A DNA stretch of 64,000 nt from Niabella agricola (GTDB taxonomy: Bacteria; Bacteroidota; Bacteroidia; Chitinophagales; Chitinophagaceae): positions 868,001-932,000 of the forward strand of contig NZ_JAJHIZ010000002.1 of the NCBI RefSeq assembly GCF_021538615.1. Reading direction: 5' to 3'. Position numbers and translations under genes: made by a program. The notes under the pieces are model-generated. The model did not search any database. It was not told where the DNA came from and was given only the letters and a program-made list of their open reading frames with translations. Every line of letters begins with the position of its first letter. The stretch's first letter is position 1. Positions 17,086-25,394 of this stretch are shown here, one piece after another.

Positions 17086-17457
17086 ATGAAGCGGAGGAGT
17101 GTACTGATCGTTGTTTATAGCCTGCTTTTTGCTGCAGTTTTTTTATGGAAACCCGTGCAAAAAGCGGAACACGGTGTTCCTGTTTGGGCATCTCTACACC
17201 AAAAGGCGCATTATACGGCCACACCGGATCTTCCCGTTTTTCCCCCCGATCTTTTCCTGGATCGCAATGATGACAACGAAGAAGATCTGGCCCGCGGAGT
17301 GCATGAACACGCATTTACAGACTTCCTGCACGATTTTTTTAGCTGGATCCAGAGCCGGCATCCCGATGTTCACAACAGGGAAAAATTATACGGACAATCT
17401 TATCTTGCATTCCTCACCCCGGAGAAATATATCTTTTTCCGCTCCATCCGTATATAA
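17086..17457 (+). CDS. Small uncharacterised membrane-anchored or exported protein
   Basis: 123 residues. After a basic start (MKRR), one hydrophobic segment (VLIVVYSLLFAAVFLW) acts as signal or anchor. The rest is soluble and rich in His, Asp and Phe (FPPDLFLDRNDDNEEDLARGVHEHAF, then DFFSWIQSRHPDVHN). I recognise no family. Codon use resembles the neighbours and the start lacks a competing upstream ATG, which supports a real gene, but the evidence is modest. An inverted repeat (ACCGGAT/ATCCGGT, 17480-17498) follows the stop. The gene stands alone between the OsmC-ferredoxin gene and the RND operon. Confidence 0.5.
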   Translation: MKRRSVLIVVYSLLFAAVFLWKPVQKAEHGVPVWASLHQKAHYTATPDLPVFPPDLFLDRNDDNEEDLARGVHEHAFTDFLHDFFSWIQSRHPDVHNREKLYGQSYLAFLTPEKYIFFRSIRI

Positions 17458-17772
17458 CAGTTACCACCCGGCGCTCAATACCGGATATGCAATCCGGTGA
17501 TATGGAGTAATCTGTTAATGTTTTCATAGTTTAATATCAACTTAAATCAAAATTACCAACCCCCGGCAATATACTGCGGCCAGAGTCACAGGCAGCACGG
17601 GCTATGATCGGTAGACCCGGACAAACCGATTGGAACAAGGCATCGCGTTTATTGGTGCCTGAAACCCGCGGGATTTTTTAATCCTCTGACATCCGCTCCG
17701 CAGATGGGCCATTTCGCAGTCATCAGTTTTCCAGCTGAGGCGGCTGTATTCCTTTAAAATTTCCATTCAACA
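17458..17772. other. Gap upstream of the RND operon
   Basis: This 315-bp interval has no credible ORF. It contains a 7-bp inverted repeat (17480-17486 with 17492-17498) without a T-tract, so it is a weak terminator candidate. No TAnnTTTG promoter box was found before the adaptor gene, and no clear regulator operator was seen. Confidence 0.4.
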
Positions 17773-18858
17773 ATGAACAAAATCGCATTGCTGATCAGCT
17801 TGTGCCTGATTACGTACGCAACAACAAGCTGTAAGTCGAAGAAAGAAGAAAAAGCAGAGATCGAATCGTTTTCCGTTACCAGCCCCTTAAAGATCGATAC
17901 CAATTATGTAAAAGAATATGTGGCACAATTACAATCGGTGCGCAATGTGGAGATCCGCGCCCAGGAGAAGGGGTATCTTGAAAAAAGCTATGTAGACGAA
18001 GGGCAATATGTAAAGGCAGGGCAGCTGCTGTTCCGGATTATGCCCAAAATTTACGAGGCAGAATATCAAAAAGCAAAGGCTGAGGCCCATTCAGCCGAGC
18101 TGGAAATGCAGAATACCCATCTGCTGGCGGATAAAGAGATCGTTTCTAAAAATGAGCTGGCGCTGTCTAAAGCCAAATATGATGTGGCGAAGGCTGAAAT
18201 GGCTCTGGCCGGAGCGCATTTATCTTTTACCGAAATCCGTGCGCCCTTCAGCGGGGTAATTGACCGCATCCGGTTCAAGCAGGGCAGTCTGATCGATGAA
18301 GGTACGCTGTTGACCACTTTATCCGATAACAGTAATATCTATGCCTATTTTAACGTATCTGAAAGTGAATACCTGAATTTCAAAACCGACAGCAGCGGCA
18401 CTACCAAAACGCCACTGGGGCTAACACTGGCCAATGCCGGTCATTATCCTTATCCCGGCAACATTGAAACGATCGAAGGCGAGTTTGACAATACCACCGG
18501 AAATATTGCATTCCGGGCAAGATTCCCTAATCCGAATGCGCTTTTAAAACACGGAGAAACCGGCAAGGTACTGATGCAGATCCCGCTTCGAAATGCGCTG
18601 GTCATCCCGCAAAAGGCTACCTATGAGTTGCAGGATAAGATTTATGTGTATGTAGTGGATAAAGACAATAAAGTACGGTCGCGGAATATTACGGTGCAAT
18701 ACGAGCTGCCCAATCTGTATGTAATTGGAGAGGGGCTTGTTGAAACCGACCATATTCTGCTGGAAGGTTTGCAAACCATTAAAGAAGACCAGAAAATAAA
18801 GCCGGTATATGCGGCACCTGGTGAAGTGGCCCGTAAACTGCAATTGCTGAATCCTTAA
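17773..18858 (+). CDS. RND efflux periplasmic adaptor (membrane fusion protein), lipoprotein
   Basis: 361 residues. A lipoprotein signal ends at the lipobox ATTSC. The order of domains is that of HlyD/AcrA adaptors: first barrel strand (VEIRAQEKGYLEKSYVDEGQYVKAGQLLF), a helical hairpin (about residues 95-150, AEYQKAKAEAHSAELEMQNTH and following), the second lipoyl half (EIRAPFSGVIDRIRFKQGSLIDEG), beta barrel and membrane-proximal domain (ALVIPQKATYELQDKIYVYVVD). It bridges the inner-membrane pump to the outer-membrane factor. It is first in a three-gene operon, 25 bp before the pump gene. No regulator gene is adjacent. Confidence 0.93.
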   Translation: MNKIALLISLCLITYATTSCKSKKEEKAEIESFSVTSPLKIDTNYVKEYVAQLQSVRNVEIRAQEKGYLEKSYVDEGQYVKAGQLLFRIMPKIYEAEYQKAKAEAHSAELEMQNTHLLADKEIVSKNELALSKAKYDVAKAEMALAGAHLSFTEIRAPFSGVIDRIRFKQGSLIDEGTLLTTLSDNSNIYAYFNVSESEYLNFKTDSSGTTKTPLGLTLANAGHYPYPGNIETIEGEFDNTTGNIAFRARFPNPNALLKHGETGKVLMQIPLRNALVIPQKATYELQDKIYVYVVDKDNKVRSRNITVQYELPNLYVIGEGLVETDHILLEGLQTIKEDQKIKPVYAAPGEVARKLQLLNP

Positions 18859-18883
18859 TTGATGCTATTCCAAAACCGTTTTT

Positions 18884-21800
18884 ATGTTTAATAAATTTAT
18901 TAACAGGCCCGTACTGTCTATTGTTATTTCACTGATCATTCTCTTTCTGGGCATACTGGCACTTACGCAATTGCCGGTGACCCAGTTTCCATCGGTTTCT
19001 CCGCCCAAGGTGAATGTAACAGCGGAGTATCCCGGAGCCAACAGCGAACTGATGATTAAGGCCGTGGTCATCCCCCTGGAACAGGCCATCAATGGAATTC
19101 CCGGTATGAAATATATGGCTTCCGATGCCGGTAACGACGGGGAGGCCAGCATCCAGGTGGTTTTTGAGCTGGGTACCGATCCGAACCTGGCCTCTGTAAA
19201 CGTGCAGAACCGGGTAGCCGCCGTGGTAAATAAATTGCCACCCCTGGTGGTGCGTGAAGGAGTAAAGATCACCCGGGAAGAATCCAATATGCTGATGTAT
19301 GTAAACCTCTACAGCGATGATCCCAAGCTGGACGGCAGCTTTATTTACAACTTTGCCGATCTGAACCTGCTGGCAGAATTGAAGCGCGTAAATGGGGTAG
19401 GGTTTGCCGATATCCTGGGTGATAAAGAATATTCCATGCGGGTATGGCTGAAGCCGGACCGCATGCTGGCGTATAAGATCACGGCCAATGAAGTGATGGA
19501 GGCGCTGAGTGATCAAAGCCTGGAAGCTTCGCCGGGACGCCTGGGTGAAAGCTCCGGCAAAAAATCGCAGGCTTTTGAGTATGTCTTAAAATATACCGGC
19601 CGCTACAATAAGAAAGAAGATTATGAAAATATTGTATTGAAGGCCGGACCTGACGGGCAATTACTGCATTTAAAAGATATAGCAGATATAGAGCTGGGCA
19701 GTGCATTCTACAATATTTATTCAAAGCTGAACGGCCGTACTTCGGCAGCCATCGTGATCAAACAGTCCTATGGCAGTAATGCCAGTGAGGTGATCAAAAA
19801 TGTAAAAGCCAAGCTGAAAGAGATCGAAGCATCCTCCTTTCCTAAGGGCATGCATTACGAGTTAAGTTATGATGTATCCAAGTTCCTCGATGCGTCGATG
19901 GAAAAAGTGGTACATACGCTGGTAGAGGCCTTTATTCTTGTAGGATTTGTGGTGTTCCTGTTCCTGGGCGACTGGCGGTCGACGCTGATTCCTATTCTCG
20001 CTGTGCCCATTTCATTGGTGGGAACCTTTTTCTTTATGCAGTTCCTGGGTATCACCTTAAACCTGATCACACTTTTTGCCTTAGTGCTGGCGATCGGGAT
20101 CGTGGTAGATGATGCCATTGTAGTAGTAGAAGCAGTGCATGCAAAAATGGAAAGTGAGGGTCTGAGTGCCAAGGCGGCCACCATGGCGGCCATGCACGAA
20201 ATCGGCGGGGCGATCATCGCCATCACCCTGATCATGGCGGCGGTATTTATTCCCATTGCTTTTATGTCGGGACCAGTGGGTGTGTTTTACCGGCAGTTTT
20301 CGGTTACAATGGCAACGGCCATCATTCTGTCCGGTATTGTAGCCCTTACTTTTACACCGGCTATGTGCGCCATGATCCTGAAAAACACGCACGGTAAAAA
20401 GAAAAAAACGGTGGTAAACCGCGCCATCGACGGATTTAACAACTGGTTTAATAGCCTGCAGGGCTGGTATAAAAAGCTGGTGTCGGTTATTGTGAACCGG
20501 CGGGCGTTCACCTTTCTGGTACTGGTGGCCTTTATTGCCGGAACCTGGGGCTTCAGTGTTTCTGTACCCTCAGGTTTTATTCCCGGCGAGGATCAGGGGA
20601 TGTTTTATGCCATTATTGTTACCCCGCCGGGATCTACGCTGGAACGTACCGATGCCGTAGCCGCCCAGCTACAGAAGATCGCATCGGGTATGGAAGATAT
20701 TCAATCCGTATCGAGCACCGCCGGGTACGAGGTGCTGTCTGAAGGAACCGGCTCCAACTCTGGAACGGTACTGATCAACCTGAAGGATTGGAGCGAACGC
20801 AAACACTCTATGCAGGAAGTAATGGAAGAACTGGAAGAAAAAGCCAAAGGCATTAAGGGCGCCACGCTGGAATTTTTTCCGCCACCTGCCGTGCCGGGCT
20901 ATGGTGCCGCAGGAGGTTTTGAGTTGCGACTTTTAGACAAGGCCGGAACCGGTGATTATAAGCTGATGGAAACAGTGAGCCGAGATTTTGTAAAAGAGCT
21001 GAACAAGCGGCCGGAACTGCGGTCTGTATTTACTTTCTATAGTGCCAGCTTCCCGCAATACCAACTGGCAGTGGATAATGATAAGGCCAAGCAAAAAGGG
21101 GTTTCCGTAGAGAACGCCATGGATAACCTTTCTACACTGGTAGGCAGTAACTATGAAACAGGGTTCATCAAATTTGACCGGCCCTATAAAGTAATGGTGC
21201 AGGCATTGCCGCAATACCGTCAGCTGCCAGAGGACATCTTCAGCTATTATGTAAAAAATGATCACGATGAAATGGTGCCTTATTCGGCTTTTATGACCAT
21301 GAAGAAGACCTATGGCTTATCGGAGATTACCCGGCATAATATGTACAACGCTTCCGAAATCAGCGGCGGATCGGCGCCCGGTGTGAGCAGCGGTACGGCC
21401 ATTGATGTGATCAATGAAGTGGCCAAAGAAAAACTGCCCAGGGGTTTTGGTATCGATTGGGCCGGCATCTCCAAAGACCAGACGCGAAGGGGCAACCAGG
21501 CCATTTACATCTTCCTGATCTCCCTGGTATTTGTATACCTGGTATTGTCGGCACAATACGAAAGTTTCGTATTACCGCTGCCTATCCTGCTTTCATTGCC
21601 CATCGGCATCTTCGGGGCGTTTTGCTTTCTAAAGATCTTCGGACTGGAAAACAATATCTATGCACAGATCGCCATGGTGATGCTGATCGGTATCCTCGGT
21701 AAGAATGCGGTATTGATCGTGGAATATGCCGTACAACGGCACCGCGATGGTCATTCGCCGGCACAGGCGGCCATTGAAGGTGCCGCAGCGCGGTTACGCC

Positions 21801-22048
21801 CGATATTGATGACCTCCTTCGCGTTCATCGCCGGCGTGATTCCGCTGATGGTGGCCACCGGCCCCGGTGCCATCGCCAACCATACCATCGGATCGGCAGC
21901 GGCAGGGGGGATGTTGTTTGGTACCATCTTCGGTGTACTCATTATACCGGGCTTATACTACATATTCGCCCGTATATCGGAGCGGCATATCCTGGTGGAA
22001 GATGAAGAAGAAAATCCGTTAACAGAAGAAATTGATCATAATGAATAG
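18884..22048 (+). CDS. RND multidrug efflux pump (HAE1/AcrB-type)
   Basis: 1054 residues, normal length for the hydrophobic/amphiphilic efflux class. The N-terminal helix region (FINRPVLSIVISLIILFLGILAL) is followed by the first porter half, helices 2-6, the second porter half, and helices 8-12. The proton-relay Asp residues are present in LVLAIGIVVDDAIVVVEAVHA, and the signature GVFYRQFSVTMATAIILSGIVALT is present. The second half has MVMLIGILGKNAVLIVEYA. It exports hydrophobic compounds by proton exchange with the adjacent adaptor and OprM-type channel. Its stop overlaps the start of the channel gene, indicating translational coupling. Confidence 0.96.
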   Translation: MFNKFINRPVLSIVISLIILFLGILALTQLPVTQFPSVSPPKVNVTAEYPGANSELMIKAVVIPLEQAINGIPGMKYMASDAGNDGEASIQVVFELGTDPNLASVNVQNRVAAVVNKLPPLVVREGVKITREESNMLMYVNLYSDDPKLDGSFIYNFADLNLLAELKRVNGVGFADILGDKEYSMRVWLKPDRMLAYKITANEVMEALSDQSLEASPGRLGESSGKKSQAFEYVLKYTGRYNKKEDYENIVLKAGPDGQLLHLKDIADIELGSAFYNIYSKLNGRTSAAIVIKQSYGSNASEVIKNVKAKLKEIEASSFPKGMHYELSYDVSKFLDASMEKVVHTLVEAFILVGFVVFLFLGDWRSTLIPILAVPISLVGTFFFMQFLGITLNLITLFALVLAIGIVVDDAIVVVEAVHAKMESEGLSAKAATMAAMHEIGGAIIAITLIMAAVFIPIAFMSGPVGVFYRQFSVTMATAIILSGIVALTFTPAMCAMILKNTHGKKKKTVVNRAIDGFNNWFNSLQGWYKKLVSVIVNRRAFTFLVLVAFIAGTWGFSVSVPSGFIPGEDQGMFYAIIVTPPGSTLERTDAVAAQLQKIASGMEDIQSVSSTAGYEVLSEGTGSNSGTVLINLKDWSERKHSMQEVMEELEEKAKGIKGATLEFFPPPAVPGYGAAGGFELRLLDKAGTGDYKLMETVSRDFVKELNKRPELRSVFTFYSASFPQYQLAVDNDKAKQKGVSVENAMDNLSTLVGSNYETGFIKFDRPYKVMVQALPQYRQLPEDIFSYYVKNDHDEMVPYSAFMTMKKTYGLSEITRHNMYNASEISGGSAPGVSSGTAIDVINEVAKEKLPRGFGIDWAGISKDQTRRGNQAIYIFLISLVFVYLVLSAQYESFVLPLPILLSLPIGIFGAFCFLKIFGLENNIYAQIAMVMLIGILGKNAVLIVEYAVQRHRDGHSPAQAAIEGAAARLRPILMTSFAFIAGVIPLMVATGPGAIANHTIGSAAAGGMLFGTIFGVLIIPGLYYIFARISERHILVEDEEENPLTEEIDHNE

Positions 22049-23474
22049 TATGAAACGATACCTGACCGGTGTTGCAGTCCTTATTCTTGGTATTGAAGGC
22101 TGTAAAGTACCGGCAGTAGTGAACCATGAAGTAAAGGCAGCACCACCGGCATCCTTTGAGGCGGCGCCGGCGGATACCCTGAACAGTGCCTCGGTAAGAT
22201 GGCAGGATTTTTTTGCCGACCCCTATTTGCTGAAATTGGTGGATACAGCGCTTCACAATAACCGGGAACTGCTGAGCACCCTGCAGGAGATTGAAATTGC
22301 ACGAAATGATATTCGTGTAAAAAAAGGAGAATTGCTGCCCAGTGTGGTGGCTAAAGCCGGCAGCGGGATCGAAAAAGTGGGGCGGTATACGAGTCAGGGC
22401 GCCGGGGATGCTTCCACGGATATTGAACCCGGGAAAGAAGTGCCCGATATCCTGGGCGATCATGAACTGGGGCTTTATGCCACCTGGGAGGCTGATATCT
22501 GGAAAAAACTGCGCAATGGCAAACAGGCCGCAGTAGACCGTTACCTGGCCACAGTAGAAGGAAAGAATTTTGTAGTGACCAACCTGATAGCCGAGATTGC
22601 GGATTCGTATTATGAGCTGCTGGCGCTGGATAATCAGCTGGCTATTGTAAAGGAAAGCATACAACTGCAGAAGAATGGACTGGAAATTGTAAAAGTGCAA
22701 AAGGAAGCAGCAAGAGCTACCGAACTGGCGGTTAAAAAGTTTGAGGCGGAAGTACTCAACTCCCAAAGCCGGGAATATGAGATCCTTCAGCAAATAAAGG
22801 AAACGGAGAATAAGGTCAATTTTCTGCTGGGACGAAATCCCCAGCCCGTTGAACGATTTTCCGGCGGCTTCCTGACAGCCTTGCCCCGCCCGGTAAGTTC
22901 CGGCATTCCTTCGCAGTTGCTGGCCAACCGGCCAGATATCCGTCAGGCGGAACAGGCTCTGGCGGCGGCAAGGCTGGATGTAAAAGTGGCCCGGGCAGCT
23001 TTTTATCCTACCCTGGATCTTTCCGCGGCAATCGGTTTGCAGGCATTCAAACCGTCCTATCTGGCAAAATTGCCGGAATCGGTACTTTTTTCCCTGGCGG
23101 GCGAACTGGCAGGACCGCTGATCAACAAAAATGCCATCAAGGCCGAATTTGCCAGCGCGGATGCACGCCAGCAACAGGCCCTGTATGAATATGAAAAAAC
23201 CATTTTAAACGCGGTGCGGGAAGTATCCAATGAGCTATCCAATATCGGTAACCTGGAGCAGAAATACCAGCTGAAGAACAATGAGGTGAATGCCCTGGCC
23301 CGGTCCATTGCAGTATCCAATGAATTGTACAAGGCCGCCAGGGCCGATTACCTGGAGGTACTGATGACCCAGCGGGATGCGCTGGAATCGCGGCTGGAGC
23401 TGGTAGAAACCCGTCAGCAGCAGTTTAGTGCAGTTACCCATATATACAGGGCCCTGGGCGGCGGATGGAAATGA
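22041..23474 (+). CDS. RND outer-membrane factor (OprM/NodT family lipoprotein)
   Basis: 477 residues from ATG 22041, which overlaps the pump stop by 8 nt; ATG 22050 is also possible. An upstream in-frame TTG at 22032 is unlikely. A lipoprotein signal ends near ILGIEGC. Two OEP repeats follow, each with long helices (LHNNRELLSTLQEIEIARNDI, then VATVEGKNFVVTNLIAEIADSYYEL), and LLANRPDIRQAEQALAAARLDVKVARAAFYPTLDLSAAIG is the family's hallmark. It forms the trimeric outer-membrane exit channel of this efflux system. A 9-bp inverted repeat lies 7 bp after the stop. Confidence 0.93.
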   Translation: MNSMKRYLTGVAVLILGIEGCKVPAVVNHEVKAAPPASFEAAPADTLNSASVRWQDFFADPYLLKLVDTALHNNRELLSTLQEIEIARNDIRVKKGELLPSVVAKAGSGIEKVGRYTSQGAGDASTDIEPGKEVPDILGDHELGLYATWEADIWKKLRNGKQAAVDRYLATVEGKNFVVTNLIAEIADSYYELLALDNQLAIVKESIQLQKNGLEIVKVQKEAARATELAVKKFEAEVLNSQSREYEILQQIKETENKVNFLLGRNPQPVERFSGGFLTALPRPVSSGIPSQLLANRPDIRQAEQALAAARLDVKVARAAFYPTLDLSAAIGLQAFKPSYLAKLPESVLFSLAGELAGPLINKNAIKAEFASADARQQQALYEYEKTILNAVREVSNELSNIGNLEQKYQLKNNEVNALARSIAVSNELYKAARADYLEVLMTQRDALESRLELVETRQQQFSAVTHIYRALGGGWK

Positions 23475-23480
23475 TTTTTT

Positions 23481-23512
23481 TTTCCCGCAGATCTATGCAG
23501 GTTTGCGGGAAA
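23481..23512. other. Inverted repeat after the RND operon
   Basis: Arms TTTCCCGCA (23481-23489) and TGCGGGAAA (23504-23512) pair perfectly around a 14-nt loop. The T-run precedes rather than follows the stem on the plus strand, so this is not a classical intrinsic terminator. It may still cap the operon's 3' end. Confidence 0.45.
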
Positions 23513-23577
23513 ACTAACGGCATCTTCCGTACTCAAATTAAGCTAACCGAAGCGAATTATTTTATAGCTTAGCGGTG

Positions 23578-24270
23578 ATGGTAACAGTTGCAGAAAAGGT
23601 AATTGATTTTAATCGTCATTTGCATTATACCGGCAAATTACCAGATGGCTTCCGGGTGATGAATCCCTACCTGGATAATCCTGAAACCCTGCAGGTGATG
23701 CGGAGATTTTATAATCGATATTATAACGATCGCCACCGGCGGAAATTTATCATCGGCATTAATCCAAGCCGCCACGGGGCTGGCGTAACAGGCGTACCCT
23801 TTACCGATACCAAAAGACTGGAACAGGTTTGTGGTATCAGGATGCAGTCGGCTTACACGCATGAAGTCTCCTCGGTATTTATGTATGATGTGATTGCAGC
23901 CTGGGGTGGTGCGGCCCGCTTTTATAATGAATTTTACATCAATTCGCCCTTCCCGCTGGCAATTGTCCGGAGCACAGAAGGAAGCAAATGGGTGAATGCG
24001 AACTATTATGACGATCCGGCGCTTTTTGAAATGGTAAAACCATTTATGATTGCGTCGATGAAAAAGCATATCAGCCTGGGATTGGATACTTCGGAGGTGT
24101 TTATCCTGGGAAAGAAAAACGCAGCGTTTATCAATAAGCTGAATGCTGCTGCCCGCTTATTTGATAAAGCCATTGTATTGGAGCATCCCCGTTATATTGA
24201 GCAATATCGGTCGAAGGACAAACAGCTGTATATTGATAAATACATCCGGGCGCTGGGTGGTGCCCTTTAA
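23578..24270 (+). CDS. SMUG2-like uracil-DNA glycosylase family protein
   Basis: 230 residues from ATG 23578 (a GTG one codon upstream is also in frame). The UDG-superfamily catalytic loop is visible as IIGINPSRHGAGVTGVPFTD, and the DNA-intercalation loop region lies near VLEHPRYIEQYR. This arrangement matches the SMUG2 subgroup, common in Bacteroidota and often labelled DUF4918. Such enzymes excise uracil or related lesions in base excision repair. The gene is single, between the RND operon and the convergent purC. A role for oxidised or alkylated bases is possible; the sequence alone does not separate these. Confidence 0.82.
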   Translation: MVTVAEKVIDFNRHLHYTGKLPDGFRVMNPYLDNPETLQVMRRFYNRYYNDRHRRKFIIGINPSRHGAGVTGVPFTDTKRLEQVCGIRMQSAYTHEVSSVFMYDVIAAWGGAARFYNEFYINSPFPLAIVRSTEGSKWVNANYYDDPALFEMVKPFMIASMKKHISLGLDTSEVFILGKKNAAFINKLNAAARLFDKAIVLEHPRYIEQYRSKDKQLYIDKYIRALGGAL

Positions 24271-24326
24271 GGTACAACCGCGGGAAGCACAGGCTAAACC
24301 ATTAAAGAAAATGCAGCGGGGCTTAT

Positions 24327-25247
24327 TTATGCTTCCAGCGCTTTTACAATCCGGTGATACAATTCCTCATCGCTTACCGGCTCCGGTTGAAACGCGGTTC
24401 CGATCACTTTTTCGTATAATTCGATATAACGGTTCGAGATGGTTTGGATCCAGTCATCGCTCATTTCCGGAACGGTTTGCCCTTCCTTGCCCATAAAGCC
24501 GTTGGCGATGAGCCATTCCCGTACAAATTCTTTGCTGAGCTGTTTTTGCTTTTCGCCGGCTGCCAAACGTTCTTCAAATCCATCGGCATAAAAATACCGG
24601 GAACTGTCGGGCGTATGGATCTCATCCATCAGCATGATCGCGCCGTCTTTTTTGCCAAATTCGTATTTGGTATCTACAAGGATGAGGCCCTGCTTTGCCG
24701 CCAGTTCCTGTCCGCGTTTGAAAAGCGCCAGTGCCAATCGCTCCAGTTCGTTCCATTCACTTTCTGAGGCCAGTCCCTGGCGAATGATCTCTTCTTTACT
24801 GATGTCTTCGTCGTGCCCTTCGTCAGCCTTGGTGCTGGGGGTAATAATCGGTGTCGGAAATGCTTCATTTTCCCGCATGCCTTCGGGCAGCGGCACCCCG
24901 CATAATTCCCGTTTTCCAGACTGGTAGGTTCTCCAGGCATGCCCGGTTAAATGCCCCCGAACCACCATCTCAATTTTAAACGGAATGCACTTGATTCCTA
25001 TGGAGGCATTGGGGGCCGGAACCTGCTGCAGCCAGTTTTCACAAATATCGCGGGTGGCATGGAGCATATACGCTGCTATCTGGTTCAGCACCTGTCCTTT
25101 AAAGGGGATCGGACGGGGCAGGATCACATCGAAAGCAGAAATACGGTCGGAAGCGATCATTACCAACCGTTCATCGTTGATGGTATACACATCGCGCACT
25201 TTGCCTTTATAAAAAGCGGTCTGGCCCGGGAAATTAAAGTTTGACAT
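24327..25247 (-). CDS. purC: Phosphoribosylaminoimidazole-succinocarboxamide synthase
   Basis: 306 residues, the long form of SAICAR synthase common in Bacteroidota and yeast-like types. The N-terminal nucleotide-binding region begins [51 protein letters not shown] and [15 protein letters not shown] are typical, and [18 protein letters not shown] is the conserved active-site stretch. It joins CAIR and aspartate using ATP in purine synthesis. It is transcribed leftward, convergent with the SMUG2-like gene and divergent from the TonB receptor across 147 bp. No purine riboswitch or other pur gene is visible nearby. Confidence 0.97.
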   Translation of the reverse strand: MSNFNFPGQTAFYKGKVRDVYTINDERLVMIASDRISAFDVILPRPIPFKGQVLNQIAAYMLHATRDICENWLQQVPAPNASIGIKCIPFKIEMVVRGHLTGHAWRTYQSGKRELCGVPLPEGMRENEAFPTPIITPSTKADEGHDEDISKEEIIRQGLASESEWNELERLALALFKRGQELAAKQGLILVDTKYEFGKKDGAIMLMDEIHTPDSSRYFYADGFEERLAAGEKQKQLSKEFVREWLIANGFMGKEGQTVPEMSDDWIQTISNRYIELYEKVIGTAFQPEPVSDEELYHRIVKALEA

Positions 25248-25394
25248 GCTGCGAAAATAATCAGCCTTTGAATATGAACGGCTTCTGGGCCTGAAAAAAT
25301 TCCTGAGAACTTCCTTTGCCTCAAAATTAAATTTTTAATTACGACTAACAAGTGTTATTTTAACATTCAAAATAATCACAAAACCATTTAATTT

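Noticed and set aside
21942..23174. 410-codon minus-strand ORF
   Set aside because: Shadow of the well-supported OprM/NodT-type gene on the plus strand; Cys/Gln/Arg-rich with no domain.
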